Source: an uncultured Flavobacteriaceae bacterium
GTDB lineage: Bacteria; Bacteroidota; Bacteroidia; Flavobacteriales; Flavobacteriaceae
Reading direction: 5' to 3'
Length of the DNA stretch: 64,000 bases
Assembly (NCBI GenBank): GCA_947504035.1
Contig: CANNGA010000015.1
Location: 39,271 to 103,270 of the forward strand
In this document: positions 43,551 through 53,525 of the stretch, one piece after another
Layout: each line of letters starts with the position of its first letter
Numbering within the stretch: the stretch's first letter is position 1
The notes under the pieces: model-generated
What the model was told of the DNA's origin: nothing
Databases searched by the model: none
The model's input: the letters and a program-made list of their open reading frames with translations, nothing else
Program-made: the position numbers and the translations under genes

Positions 43551-44567
43551 CTAGATTTTTTTATAAAGTCCAGTTGCCTTCTCTAACTTCCGTTGCATCC
43601 GCAAGCGCAGTTTTTCAGGTTTAAGGACTTCAATAGCTTCGCCATAGCCCAAAAGCAAACGTTCCATTTCAAAATTAATTTGAACAAAAATATTAAAGAT
43701 GGTACCATCTTTGCGTTCCTCTATAACCCGTTGGGACGGGTGAAACGGTTTGGTAATCACATAAGGCGCATTACGGGCATCTACCCAAAACTGAATGCGT
43801 TGCGCTCTCGTATTTGATACTGTAACACCAATAACATCTTTGTAAAAGGTATCACCATTAAAATCTGTATTAATATATAGTATAGAGGTGTCGTAATCTA
43901 TAGCGAGAATACGGTCTAAAGCAAAATTTACAATAGGTTTTTTAGCTTCAACGCCAGGTCGCCCCACAACAAACCACCTGTTGTTGTATTCCTTTAAAAT
44001 AAAAGGGTGAAAAACAATTACAGAAGGTTGCTGTGCTTTAAAAGATTGATAGGTAATTTTAAGTACTATTTTTTTAAGAATAGCTTGGTAGAGCACGTCT
44101 AAATGTTCTAAACCTTTCAGTTTTTCGTTTTTGTCTAAATGTATAATAGGAGATTGTGCCGTTTTTTCGGTATAAACCTTGTCTTCCAAGCGTTGTATGA
44201 TACCACCCAATTCAGAAAACAATGAGAAATCCTTAAACTGTTTTAGCATTTCTACTGTTTCAGAAAGCACATGCATGTCGTTTTCGTTCAACGGAATGTC
44301 TGTTATAGAATAGGCGGTGTCTTCATAGCGGTAAAACTTTTTATCGTAAACTACGATTGGCGCGTTATAGCCTAATTTATCACTACGCATCATTTGCAAG
44401 TCTAATTGCACGGTGCGTTTACTTACGTTTATAGTGCGGCCTTCGTAATCGTAGAGCGCATTAGAGCAGGCTTCGATTAAATCGTCTAATGTCCACTGCT
44501 TGTAATGGTTTTGCAAGCATTTATCTATGGTTTTGTAACGTATAAGTGCGTTTTTATTAAGCGCCAT
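43551..44567 (-). CDS. WYL-domain transcriptional regulator
   Basis: A 338-residue regulator. The N-terminus has a winged helix-turn-helix (about 5-70, KCLQNHYKQWTLDDLIEACSNAL...RTVQLDLQMMRSD). The WYL ligand-sensing domain (about 145-240) contains VLKITYQSFKAQQPSVIVFHPF and YNNRWFVVGRPG. WYL domains bind nucleic acids or nucleotides and commonly control defence or stress loci. It lies directly after an HD-type hydrolase gene (adjacent codons) and is divergent from the first RtcB gene. A short inverted repeat in the divergent gap (45218-45240) is a plausible operator. Confidence 0.87.
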   Translation of the reverse strand: MALNKNALIRYKTIDKCLQNHYKQWTLDDLIEACSNALYDYEGRTINVSKRTVQLDLQMMRSDKLGYNAPIVVYDKKFYRYEDTAYSITDIPLNENDMHVLSETVEMLKQFKDFSLFSELGGIIQRLEDKVYTEKTAQSPIIHLDKNEKLKGLEHLDVLYQAILKKIVLKITYQSFKAQQPSVIVFHPFILKEYNNRWFVVGRPGVEAKKPIVNFALDRILAIDYDTSILYINTDFNGDTFYKDVIGVTVSNTRAQRIQFWVDARNAPYVITKPFHPSQRVIEERKDGTIFNIFVQINFEMERLLLGYGEAIEVLKPEKLRLRMQRKLEKATGLYKKI

Positions 44568-45182
44568 TTATAGGGTATTAAGTTCTTTTTTTAGGTTAGT
44601 TCTCGCCGAAGCTTCGTAAGCCTCATAAAACGGACTGCTATGGTAAATTCTAGGTTTATCCAAAAAATGCTGTAGCGCTTTTTTTCGTCCCTTCTTGTAG
44701 AGTAAATTGGGCACAGCAGCATATTCTTTTCTAATGGCTTTGGTGTATTGTGCATAGGTGTCCCATGATTGACCTAAGATAGCGATATCGAAATCTACCA
44801 TCCATTGCTCATCTGTGTGGTCTTGGGGATTATGGCTTTTGGTGGCCAGAATTAAATTAAAAATACGAGACACGGCTGTAGGGGCTAATTGGGTTTGCGA
44901 TAGATGGGTTTTAGCCAATTCTGCACTAAGCAATTCGTTTTTTTTACTCCAAATGTTATAAATACTGTCGTGGTAAAAAATGGCAAAGGCAACGTCGCTA
45001 GGATACTTTAAGGCAGCGTTATAGATATCAAAATACCCAAAAAGCGCTTCCAGATGCTTAAAGTTATGGTAATGTCTAAAGGCTTGTGCGTGGTTTTTTG
45101 AAAGCAACTCCCAATAGACCTCTATTTGGGACGTTTTGGCCCATGGTGCGACAAGCGTATAGAATCGTGCTTTTAAATCCAT
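44568..45182 (-). CDS. Predicted HD-superfamily metal-dependent phosphohydrolase
   Basis: The start at 45182 gives MDLKARFYTLVAPWAKTSQ (204 residues), the usual N-terminus; an earlier ATG at 45209 is unlikely. Metal-binding residues of the HD fold are visible: His in YHNFKHLEAL and HD in IFYHDSIYN, then a late Asp in VDFDIAILG. Similar proteins are annotated as predicted HD phosphohydrolases and are often found next to nucleotidyl transferases. It could process nucleotides or RNA 2',3'-cyclic phosphates, but this is inference. It is co-directional with the WYL gene and divergent from rtcB. Confidence 0.78.
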   Translation of the reverse strand: MDLKARFYTLVAPWAKTSQIEVYWELLSKNHAQAFRHYHNFKHLEALFGYFDIYNAALKYPSDVAFAIFYHDSIYNIWSKKNELLSAELAKTHLSQTQLAPTAVSRIFNLILATKSHNPQDHTDEQWMVDFDIAILGQSWDTYAQYTKAIRKEYAAVPNLLYKKGRKKALQHFLDKPRIYHSSPFYEAYEASARTNLKKELNTL

Positions 45183-45217
45183 CGTGATAATTTTTAGAAA
45201 TTTAAACAATATTTTAA

Positions 45218-45240
45218 ACTACGCAAAATAATTGCGCAGT
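45218..45240. promoter_or_regulatory. Candidate operator between HD/WYL and rtcB genes
   Basis: The arms ACTACGCAA and TTGCGCAGT match at 8 of 9 positions around AATAA. The repeat lies in the divergent promoter gap, 36 bases upstream of the HD gene start. A 9-5-9 repeat is a fitting size for a dimeric regulator such as the WYL protein nearby, an inference. Confidence 0.45.
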
Positions 45241-45295
45241 ACTATCGCACATTTGTACCAGAATCATAAAAACGTCTGTAATAAGGACGCTGTAG

Positions 45296-46741
<1,446 letters not shown>

Positions 46742-46796
46742 AAGGGGGTAGAGAAAAACGTTAAGTATAAAAGTAAACCCGCAGAAAATTGGAATA

Positions 46797-48176
46797 ATGA
46801 AACCTATAAAAAAATTAGAACATAGTATGTTTAACGCAAAAGCATTTCAAAGGTTGCTTGCAGTTATAAAAGCTGAAGGCGGGACAGCAATGCTAGTAGG
46901 TGGCGCAGTGATAGATGGTATAAATGGCCTACCCATAAAAGATGTAGATATAGAGGTATATGGGCTTTCTTATTCCAAGTTAGTTGCACTAATAACAGCC
47001 CTTAAGATGCCGTGTAATCTTGTAGGGAAATCGTTTGGTGTTATTAAAACAACACTGAATACCTTAGAAATAGATATGTCTATACCAAGACAAGAAAATA
47101 AAATAGGCATAGGACACAAAGGTTTCGGGATTGTATTAAACGAAAATAGGACCCCTTTAGAAGCGGGTAAAAGAAGAGATTTGACCATTAACAGTATGTA
47201 CCAAAATTTGCATACAGGTGCCATTGTAGACCCCTTTAACGGATTAGAAGATTTAGAAAAAGGAATTATAAGAGCAACAAACGAAAAAACGTTTAAAGAA
47301 GATCCATTACGCGTATTACGTATTATGCAACTGTTGCCTCGAAAAGGTAAAGTGGTGGCCAAAGAAACAATGCGCTTATGCAGGTCTATGGTGGATTCTT
47401 TTTCAGAATTACCGAAAGAGCGTGTTTTTGTAGAATGGGAAAAACTCTTGTTAAAAGCAGAGCGGCCAGCTACAGGATTAGCGTTTTTGAAAAGCTCGGG
47501 TTGGTTAATTCATTTTCCAGAACTTCAGGCCCTTATAGGGTGTTTGCAGCATCCTAAATGGCATCCAGAGGGCGACGTTTGGGTACACACAGGTATGGTG
47601 TTAGATAATGCCGCAAAATTAAGGCATAAACTGCCTAAAACATGGCGATTAGCTTATATGTTTGGCGCTTTATTACATGATGTAGGAAAACCATCTACAA
47701 CAACCGCAGACTTAAAATCTCATGGACACGATACGGCTGGAATTGAAATTTCGGAGCGTTTTTTAAACCGAATTACTAACGATAAGATATTGATTAAAAA
47801 AGTAACCACTCTTGTAGGGTTGCATATGAGACCTGGACAATTATATAAGGCAGAAGCGAAGATTTCAGCATGGAAACGCTTACATAATAAATGCCGATTA
47901 GATGTTTTAGGATGGCTAAGCAAGGCAGATTCTGCAGGAAGAACAGGGAGAAATGTAATTTTAGAGCCCCATGAAGTGTCCGAAAAGTGTTTTGACTTAT
48001 TTGAAACATTTGGAATGCAAAAAATAGAACCCTTAATATTGGGGCGTGATCTTATTGAAATAGGATTAAAACCTTCCAAAATGTTTAAAACGATTTTAGA
48101 CGAATGCTATGAAAAACAACTTGAAGGATTTACGAAAACAGAACTGATGAGAACTATTAAAACATTAAGAGTATAG
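46797..48176 (+). CDS. CCA-adding-enzyme-like nucleotidyltransferase with HD domain
   Basis: A 459-residue protein of the class II poly(A) polymerase / tRNA nucleotidyltransferase family. The nucleotidyl transfer core has LVGGAVIDGINGLPIKDVDIEV (metal-binding DxD) and the RRDLTINSMYQNLHTG segment. The EDPLRVLRIMQ segment is the usual nucleotide-recognition neighbourhood. A C-terminal HD domain includes GALLHDVGKPSTT. The usual Arg of GGxVRD is replaced by Ile in GGAVID. It probably repairs or adds CCA at damaged tRNA 3' ends alongside RtcB. It is unclear whether it is the main CCA enzyme of the cell or an island-specific copy. It starts 55 bases after rtcB. Confidence 0.82.
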   Translation: MKPIKKLEHSMFNAKAFQRLLAVIKAEGGTAMLVGGAVIDGINGLPIKDVDIEVYGLSYSKLVALITALKMPCNLVGKSFGVIKTTLNTLEIDMSIPRQENKIGIGHKGFGIVLNENRTPLEAGKRRDLTINSMYQNLHTGAIVDPFNGLEDLEKGIIRATNEKTFKEDPLRVLRIMQLLPRKGKVVAKETMRLCRSMVDSFSELPKERVFVEWEKLLLKAERPATGLAFLKSSGWLIHFPELQALIGCLQHPKWHPEGDVWVHTGMVLDNAAKLRHKLPKTWRLAYMFGALLHDVGKPSTTTADLKSHGHDTAGIEISERFLNRITNDKILIKKVTTLVGLHMRPGQLYKAEAKISAWKRLHNKCRLDVLGWLSKADSAGRTGRNVILEPHEVSEKCFDLFETFGMQKIEPLILGRDLIEIGLKPSKMFKTILDECYEKQLEGFTKTELMRTIKTLRV

Positions 48177-48427
48177 AGTAATGCTGTGATTTTTAAAAAG
48201 CGAAAGAATGAGGTCTAAATCTTAGGATGAGGTTTGGGCATTTTGAGCGCAAAGCATCGAAAATCACGAAAATAAAGTTAAAAAAGAGCAATTTTAAACG
48301 ATGAAAGAAGATATTATGATTTTTATGTAGGAATACTTCTTCGCTTGGAAGGATTAATTAGAAACCGATACTAAAAATAAGTAGATTTGTAGTCATTATT
48401 GTATTTATTCTGAAAATTTTAAACGCT

Positions 48428-50890
48428 ATGAAATTTTTTTTAACGCTCTCTTTGCTCTTAAATTGTTTTGTTTTAACCTATTCAAGTCATGCCCAGATTC
48501 TAGCATGGGATTTGGATGGTAACACAGGAGGTGAGGCTACTGTGTCTCCAACAACGACAGATCCAAATTTAGGAGCTACAGTATTAAGTAGAGGCCCTGG
48601 TATAGCTCCTTCTACGGCGCTTAATAATGCTTTTGGAGCATCTGGATATAATTTAAATTTTAATTTAGCAACAGCGTTTGCAAACCAAGACTATATAGAG
48701 TTTCAAGTAGCACCAGATGCAGGGTACCAAATGTCATTAAGTACCTTAGATGCTAATTTTGTTAGAGTTTTTGGAGCTCCTCTTTTGCATGTTTGGATGT
48801 ATACACTTGACGGGGTTATATTTACTGTTTTTGATAGTAGTTTTTTTAACCTTAATACAACAAATGCAATAGATGGTGCTGCACGGCCGCAAATAGACTT
48901 GTCTGGTATTGCCGATTTACAAAATCAAGGTCAAACAGTTACATTTCGACTTTATGGCGTATTTTCATTTAATAGCGCATCGGCCTTTGGTATTGGTAGG
49001 TTGCCTGGAAATGATTTAAGTATTGGTGGTACAGTAATGCCTGTGCCAGCGTGTTCTAATGGGGTAACTACATGGGATGGTATTGCTTGGGATAATGGTT
49101 TGCCAGATGCAACTCTAGAGGCAGTGATAGCGGGTAATTACAACACACTTATAAATGGTAATATAAATGCATGTTCATTAACGGTAAACTCTGGTGCAGA
49201 ATTAATAGTGGATAATGCGACGTTTGTTGAAATTGAAAATGATGTCACTATAGATGGTATTTTGGATGTAGAAACACAAGGAAATTTTATTCAGAATGAA
49301 ACAGATGGTGTCTTTACTGATAATGGGGGGTCTTCGGTTACGAAATTAACAGCTTTAAAAGGCGATTGGTTCTATTATACCTATTGGGGGTCTCCTGTAC
49401 AAGGGGCAACCATAGGTAATGTATTTTTTGATGTTGATGGTGATAGACGTTTTAGGTTTAATGCATCGAACTATTTAGATGCTAATAATGATGATATAGA
49501 CGATGATAATAACGCATGGCAATTTGCTTTAGCAGGAGAAACCATGGTGCCAGGTGTTGGTTACGCGACCACTTCTGGTAGGTTAGGCTTTTATCCGTCT
49601 ATAAGATCGTACACATTTACGGGACCATTCAATACGGGAGACATCGATACGCCTATTGTTCATACACCAGCAAATGCAGGAGAGAGTTGGAATTTTATTA
49701 GTAATCCCTACCCGTCCGCTATAGATTTTGATGCCTTTTATGCGGCAAATTCAGCTTTAATAGAGGGTGTGGCTTATTTTTGGTCTCAGGCCACACCTCC
49801 AGATATTTCTAACCCAGGAAATCAAGGTCGTAATTTTAGTCAAAATGACTATGCGTCTTATAATATTGGAACAGGGGGCATAATGGGAGCTAGTGGTGTA
49901 ATGCCAACTAATTTTATTTCTTCTGCCCAAGGGTTTTTTGTTGAAGGCCTTTCTAATGGTAATGTAACATTTACCAATGCAATGCGTGCATCAGGAATTG
50001 CTACAAATACTTTATTTTTTAAAACCCAACAAAATACCAAAGACAATCAAAGCGGTTTAGAGTTTCTTAACGGACTAAAACTATCTGAGACAGATGATAT
50101 GGATGCGGTTAACGCAGCGATTGCTAAAAATGTAAACCTGCCTTTTACGATTAATGGTGCAGAAGACATAAGACCAACTATCGCCGAAAATAAAATTTGG
50201 ATTAATTTAACGACAAATAATGGTGTTTTTAATCAAGTTCTTATAGGGTATGTGAATGGTGCCACTAATAATGATGATGGCGCTGCTTACGATGCGGAAA
50301 GAATTGTGAATCAGGATTTCAATTCTGTATTGTATTCTCAAATAGAAAATAGCGATGAGAAGTATGCCATTCAAGGAAAAGCAGTAGATGCTATAGGGAC
50401 TAACGAGCGTATTAAACTTGGTTTCGCAACGCGTATAACGGCACCAGAAACACGCTATAAGCTTTCTGTAGCACAATTAGAAGGGCCGTTTTTAAATGAT
50501 AACGCGATATATTTAAAAGATAACCTATTGGGAATAATACATAATTTATCAAATCAGGATTATGAGTTTACGTCCCATACAGGAGAATTTAATGAGCGCT
50601 TTGAGGTGGTGTTTAATGCGACTGTTTTGTCTAGTACCGATGAGACATTAGCAAACAATACATTAAAAATTACCCAAACTACAGCAGATAATTTCCTGTT
50701 TTCTGTAGGGCATTCGCATTTTAAGTCTATTACCATTTTAAATTTATTAGGAAAAAAAGTATATGAATTAAAAGGGGATGGGACGCGTGCATTAAACGCT
50801 ACAATGTACAATTTAACCTCAAACATTTATATTGCTAAAGTAGAGTTAGACAATGGAGTTGTCTTAAATAAAAAGTTTGTAGTTAACTAA
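48428..50890 (+). CDS. Large secreted protein with T9SS sorting domain
   Basis: An 820-residue exported protein with a signal peptide (MKFFLTLSLLLNCFVLTYSSHAQ). The body is beta-rich with repetitive low-charge segments and an Asp-rich loop (YLDANNDDIDDDNNAW, about 360) that may bind calcium. The C-terminal ~75 residues (TLKITQTTADNFLFSVGHSHFKSITILNLLGKKVYEL...) form a type A T9SS sorting domain. The function is unknown; surface display or adhesion is likely. It lies inside the RNA-repair stretch but has no apparent link to it. Confidence 0.78.
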   Translation: MKFFLTLSLLLNCFVLTYSSHAQILAWDLDGNTGGEATVSPTTTDPNLGATVLSRGPGIAPSTALNNAFGASGYNLNFNLATAFANQDYIEFQVAPDAGYQMSLSTLDANFVRVFGAPLLHVWMYTLDGVIFTVFDSSFFNLNTTNAIDGAARPQIDLSGIADLQNQGQTVTFRLYGVFSFNSASAFGIGRLPGNDLSIGGTVMPVPACSNGVTTWDGIAWDNGLPDATLEAVIAGNYNTLINGNINACSLTVNSGAELIVDNATFVEIENDVTIDGILDVETQGNFIQNETDGVFTDNGGSSVTKLTALKGDWFYYTYWGSPVQGATIGNVFFDVDGDRRFRFNASNYLDANNDDIDDDNNAWQFALAGETMVPGVGYATTSGRLGFYPSIRSYTFTGPFNTGDIDTPIVHTPANAGESWNFISNPYPSAIDFDAFYAANSALIEGVAYFWSQATPPDISNPGNQGRNFSQNDYASYNIGTGGIMGASGVMPTNFISSAQGFFVEGLSNGNVTFTNAMRASGIATNTLFFKTQQNTKDNQSGLEFLNGLKLSETDDMDAVNAAIAKNVNLPFTINGAEDIRPTIAENKIWINLTTNNGVFNQVLIGYVNGATNNDDGAAYDAERIVNQDFNSVLYSQIENSDEKYAIQGKAVDAIGTNERIKLGFATRITAPETRYKLSVAQLEGPFLNDNAIYLKDNLLGIIHNLSNQDYEFTSHTGEFNERFEVVFNATVLSSTDETLANNTLKITQTTADNFLFSVGHSHFKSITILNLLGKKVYELKGDGTRALNATMYNLTSNIYIAKVELDNGVVLNKKFVVN

Positions 50891-50950
50891 CGCGCAATAC
50901 TAAAATTTAGAACGGGAGTATTGTGTTATATGAGCTTGTAGCGCGTTTTA

Positions 50951-52060
50951 TCAATCCATAGTATGCAATAGGGGGTCATTACGGTGCTTTGTTTTAAGAC
51001 GGTCTTTCGGATCTGTTTTCATATAACTTTTATGAACCCATTTTCGCTGTTTTAAATCTTCGGTAGAAAATTTGACATGTCCTTTAGTGGCTTTAGTCGT
51101 TTTAAAATTGGTTGCTGTATTGAGTGTTTTATCTGTTGTTTTGGCATTGATTTTTACGGCCTCCATATAAGCCATAACATCTTTTTTTGTTGTTGCTGTG
51201 GCAGTGGTGTCACCTTCTTTGCTAATAGCCTCTACAATTATAGATTCTAATACTTTGTCCCACAAATCGATAAAAAGTTGTCTGTTGTTGTAGATGTCTA
51301 CCCCGTAAATTTCGCCATTAATGCTGTAAGCATAACCAATAGCATCGGGTGTCTTAATTAAGTCTTTAAGTTTTAGGTAAATGGAATCTTTACTTTTTTT
51401 CAATGCCTTGCTTTCCAAAGCAAGTTGTAAACTGCTATGCGATGCATTAGCCGCCACATTAACGGTATAACCATTTTTTTCTGATAGTTTTTTGTTCAAT
51501 ACCGCTTTTTGCTCAGAAACTTCGTGCCATATTTTAGTCTGACTCTTGCCGTGCTTAGCGGCTAATTTTAATGTCCTAGAAGAGAGCATTTTTGTGTTCG
51601 AACTAAAAGCGTTCACATTTTCGTTATCGCGCTGTTGCCATCTGTCCTGCTCTACACAAAAACTTTCTAAAGGGGTATTTTTTGTTTTTGGAGGAAGAAT
51701 AATATCATAGCTAATTGTTCGGTCTTGTTTGCCTCCTTTTACAATATCTCCAGAATGTATAAAAACATACGCGTCGCTATTATTATCTACCGAAAGTGTA
51801 TTAACGTGTCCCGTTTCTCTAACGACCACCTGTTTTGTTTTCATGATTTCAGATAAGGTTTTATAGGGGATGCCATTTATTTTTTCTTTACCCGTAAGCA
51901 TAAAGATGCTAAGGTTTCCTTCTGTTTTAGGCGTATTAATGGTGATATTATCTTGTTCAAATACGAGCTCAGGATTATTTTTAGTAATTTCTGGTGTTGC
52001 GTGTTTTTCTTTGCACCCTAATACAAATAAGGTAAGGCCAATAAGTAGTGTCGTTTTCAT
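50951..52060 (-). CDS. ARPP-1-like lipoprotein
   Basis: A 369-residue lipoprotein (signal MKTTLLIGLTLFVLGCKEK). The central region (about 45-280) shows the ARPP-1 pattern: DAYVFIHSGDIVKGGKQDRTI, LPPKTKNTPLESFCVEQDRW and a late DIYNNRQLFIDLWDKVL. ARPP-1 proteins are associated with conflict or secretion systems, and their biochemistry is unknown. The C-terminal ~70 residues are charged. It is convergent with the upstream T9SS gene and transcribed away from the S24/S26-like gene. Confidence 0.68.
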   Translation of the reverse strand: MKTTLLIGLTLFVLGCKEKHATPEITKNNPELVFEQDNITINTPKTEGNLSIFMLTGKEKINGIPYKTLSEIMKTKQVVVRETGHVNTLSVDNNSDAYVFIHSGDIVKGGKQDRTISYDIILPPKTKNTPLESFCVEQDRWQQRDNENVNAFSSNTKMLSSRTLKLAAKHGKSQTKIWHEVSEQKAVLNKKLSEKNGYTVNVAANASHSSLQLALESKALKKSKDSIYLKLKDLIKTPDAIGYAYSINGEIYGVDIYNNRQLFIDLWDKVLESIIVEAISKEGDTTATATTKKDVMAYMEAVKINAKTTDKTLNTATNFKTTKATKGHVKFSTEDLKQRKWVHKSYMKTDPKDRLKTKHRNDPLLHTMD

Positions 52061-52301
52061 GTTGTTATTTTGTTTGAAATTAGAAAAAGACGCCTTGAGA
52101 ATAAAGCGGTAGTTCGTAAAGAGCCCTTTGTGTCGCGTGAAAGTGCCTTTTCAATTAGGGAATGCTAGGTTAGCATATATATCTTGTTGGAGTAGGAGGT
52201 AAACCCCTAAACAAGAATAGAGCTATAGCACTTTTCATGTGCTAGAAAAATCAAATTTAAAGGCGAGGCTTACGTCTGGAATAAATTTTCACACTGAAAA
52301 C

Positions 52302-52333
52302 TTGGAACTTACCTATTAATTCTTGCATCTTTG
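52302..52333 (+). promoter_or_regulatory. Promoter of the S24/S26-like gene
   Basis: TTG at 52302-52304 and CATCTTTG at 52326-52333 are spaced by 21 bases, a good Bacteroidota-type promoter. Transcription would begin near 52340, about 80 bases before the chosen start. Confidence 0.55.
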
Positions 52334-52418
52334 CACCAGTACATTGAAAATGTTCTTTTGAAAATTTTAGAGGCTATGTAACGCAATAATGGGTTACATA
52401 ATGTTTAAAATTATAAAT

Positions 52419-52715
52419 ATGAATTGGAAAATTCAGAAATTGAATGCTGGAATAACCATCATTTCAAAAGAGCCCGGTAATTCTATGTTGCCACTTTTAA
52501 AATCGAAACAACCTGTGCGCCTGGTGCCTATACGTTGGGACGATTGCGAAAAAGGTGATATTGTGTATTGTAAAGTTCGTGGCAACTGTTTCACGCACCT
52601 TGTAAAAGGTAAAAACGCTAAAACAGGGTTGCTAATAGGTAACAATCATGGTAGAATTAACGGATGGACAAAACATGTGTATGGAAAAGTAGTAGAAATA
52701 CTGCCAATGTCATAG
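52419..52715 (+). CDS. Small S24/S26-fold (LexA/signal-peptidase-like) protein
   Basis: The ATG at 52419 gives a compact 98-residue product (MNWKIQKLNAGITIISKEPGNSML); an ATG at 52389 would add ten residues without clear purpose. The serine motif GNSML and the downstream CEKGDIVYCKVRGN-FTHLVKGKN strand match the catalytic core of the S24/S26 fold (Ser, then Lys/His-type base). LLIGNNHGRINGW is a further typical strand pair. There is no HTH or membrane segment, so it is neither a full LexA repressor nor a leader peptidase. It may cleave or bind a regulator in the island. Confidence 0.6.
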   Translation: MNWKIQKLNAGITIISKEPGNSMLPLLKSKQPVRLVPIRWDDCEKGDIVYCKVRGNCFTHLVKGKNAKTGLLIGNNHGRINGWTKHVYGKVVEILPMS

Positions 52716-52801
52716 ACATTTTAAGAAAACAATTATGCAAAAGGGATTTAAGGATGCCTTTGCCTTATATATTAAGTAACAAAACACAAAACTTTTAATC
52801 T

Positions 52802-52923
52802 ATGTTAGTACAATTTAAAAACATACTGGACGCTAAACAGCGCTTATTGTGGCATTTTAAATAGGTTAAAACACATTATAGCATTAAAAAGCGTCCAAAC
52901 GAAAAAGTTTGGACGTTTTTTTT
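52802..52923 (+). ncRNA. Candidate small transcript or leader unit 1
   Basis: A 20-codon ORF (MLVQFKNILDAKQRLLWHFK) is followed by a strong terminator: CGTCCAAAC, six-base loop, GTTTGGACG, then eight T (52892-52923). The ORF may be a leader peptide, or the whole may be a small RNA. A confident promoter is not seen. Its terminator shares the AAGCGTCC beginning with that of unit 2, 360 bases downstream. Confidence 0.4.
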
Positions 52924-53075
52924 GCAACTATTTTAAGCTATTGAAAAAATTAATCCGCAACACTACACTACAAAGTATCAATGTAGTACGTATCTGAAGC
53001 TATTCGGACAGGAATTCTACAGCTTAAATTTAAGTATAACTAACTGATAATCAGTAAAATAAATTTATTTTTTTC

Positions 53076-53106
53076 TTGCGTAATTCAAAAACCTGTTAGA
53101 TCTTTG
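53076..53106 (+). promoter_or_regulatory. Promoter of small transcript unit 2
   Basis: TTG at 53076-53078 and GATCTTTG at 53099-53106 are 20 bases apart. Transcription would start near 53112, ahead of the hairpin-rich region and terminator at 53256-53288. Confidence 0.55.
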
Positions 53107-53111
53107 CAGCG

Positions 53112-53288
53112 CAATACAGCACAAAATTATTTAAAAACGAAGTAGATGTTAATTATAAAATCAACACATGTTATGTTAATAGAACAAGGTTCTATAGGGC
53201 ATAAGCTTCGCGACTACTTTCCAAGTTAATACAATATAGGTATCCTTATGAAAGCGTCCGAAGCCCACAAATGTTTCGGACTTTTTTT
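53112..53288 (+). ncRNA. Candidate structured small RNA or leader unit 2
   Basis: Between a good promoter and a terminator (GTCCGAA, 12-base loop, TTCGGAC, then T-run, 53256-53288) lies about 175 bases. It contains a perfect hairpin ATAGAAC-AAG-GTTCTAT with outer TATG/CATA pairing, and a 27-codon ORF (53146-53229, MLIIKSTHVMLIEQGSIGHK then LRDYFPS). Either the RNA structure or the small peptide may be the product. RtcB loci in some enterobacteria carry tRNA-like RNAs, so an RNA partner is plausible here, though I do not see a canonical tRNA fold. Confidence 0.45.
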
Positions 53289-53525
53289 ATGTCATTTTTT
53301 GGTCATGTTTAATGTTTTCGAAACGCAACTAGAGATTTAATGCTCTGTTCGAACTTATAATTCCTTTAGAGAGGAATTGCTGCTTGGTTTGGTTCAAACC
53401 ATAGCACTACATCATTATATCACAAAGCCAAATACAAACATGATTTTAAATGTGTGTCACCTAAGGCATAGTATTAGAAGTTTAAGAGGCTTTACGTAGA
53501 CTTTAATCTTGTAAAGAACTTTAAA

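Larger units (their letters stand above)
52716..53525. other. 810-base gap with two small transcription units
   Basis: No long gene is supported here. Two short units are visible, each with a tiny ORF followed by an intrinsic terminator: 52802-52864 with terminator 52891-52923, and 53146-53229 with terminator 53256-53288. The second has a good promoter at 53076-53106. A 14-codon ORF also starts at 52734. The right-hand 240 bases before the PcfJ-like gene hold nothing clear. Confidence 0.5.
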
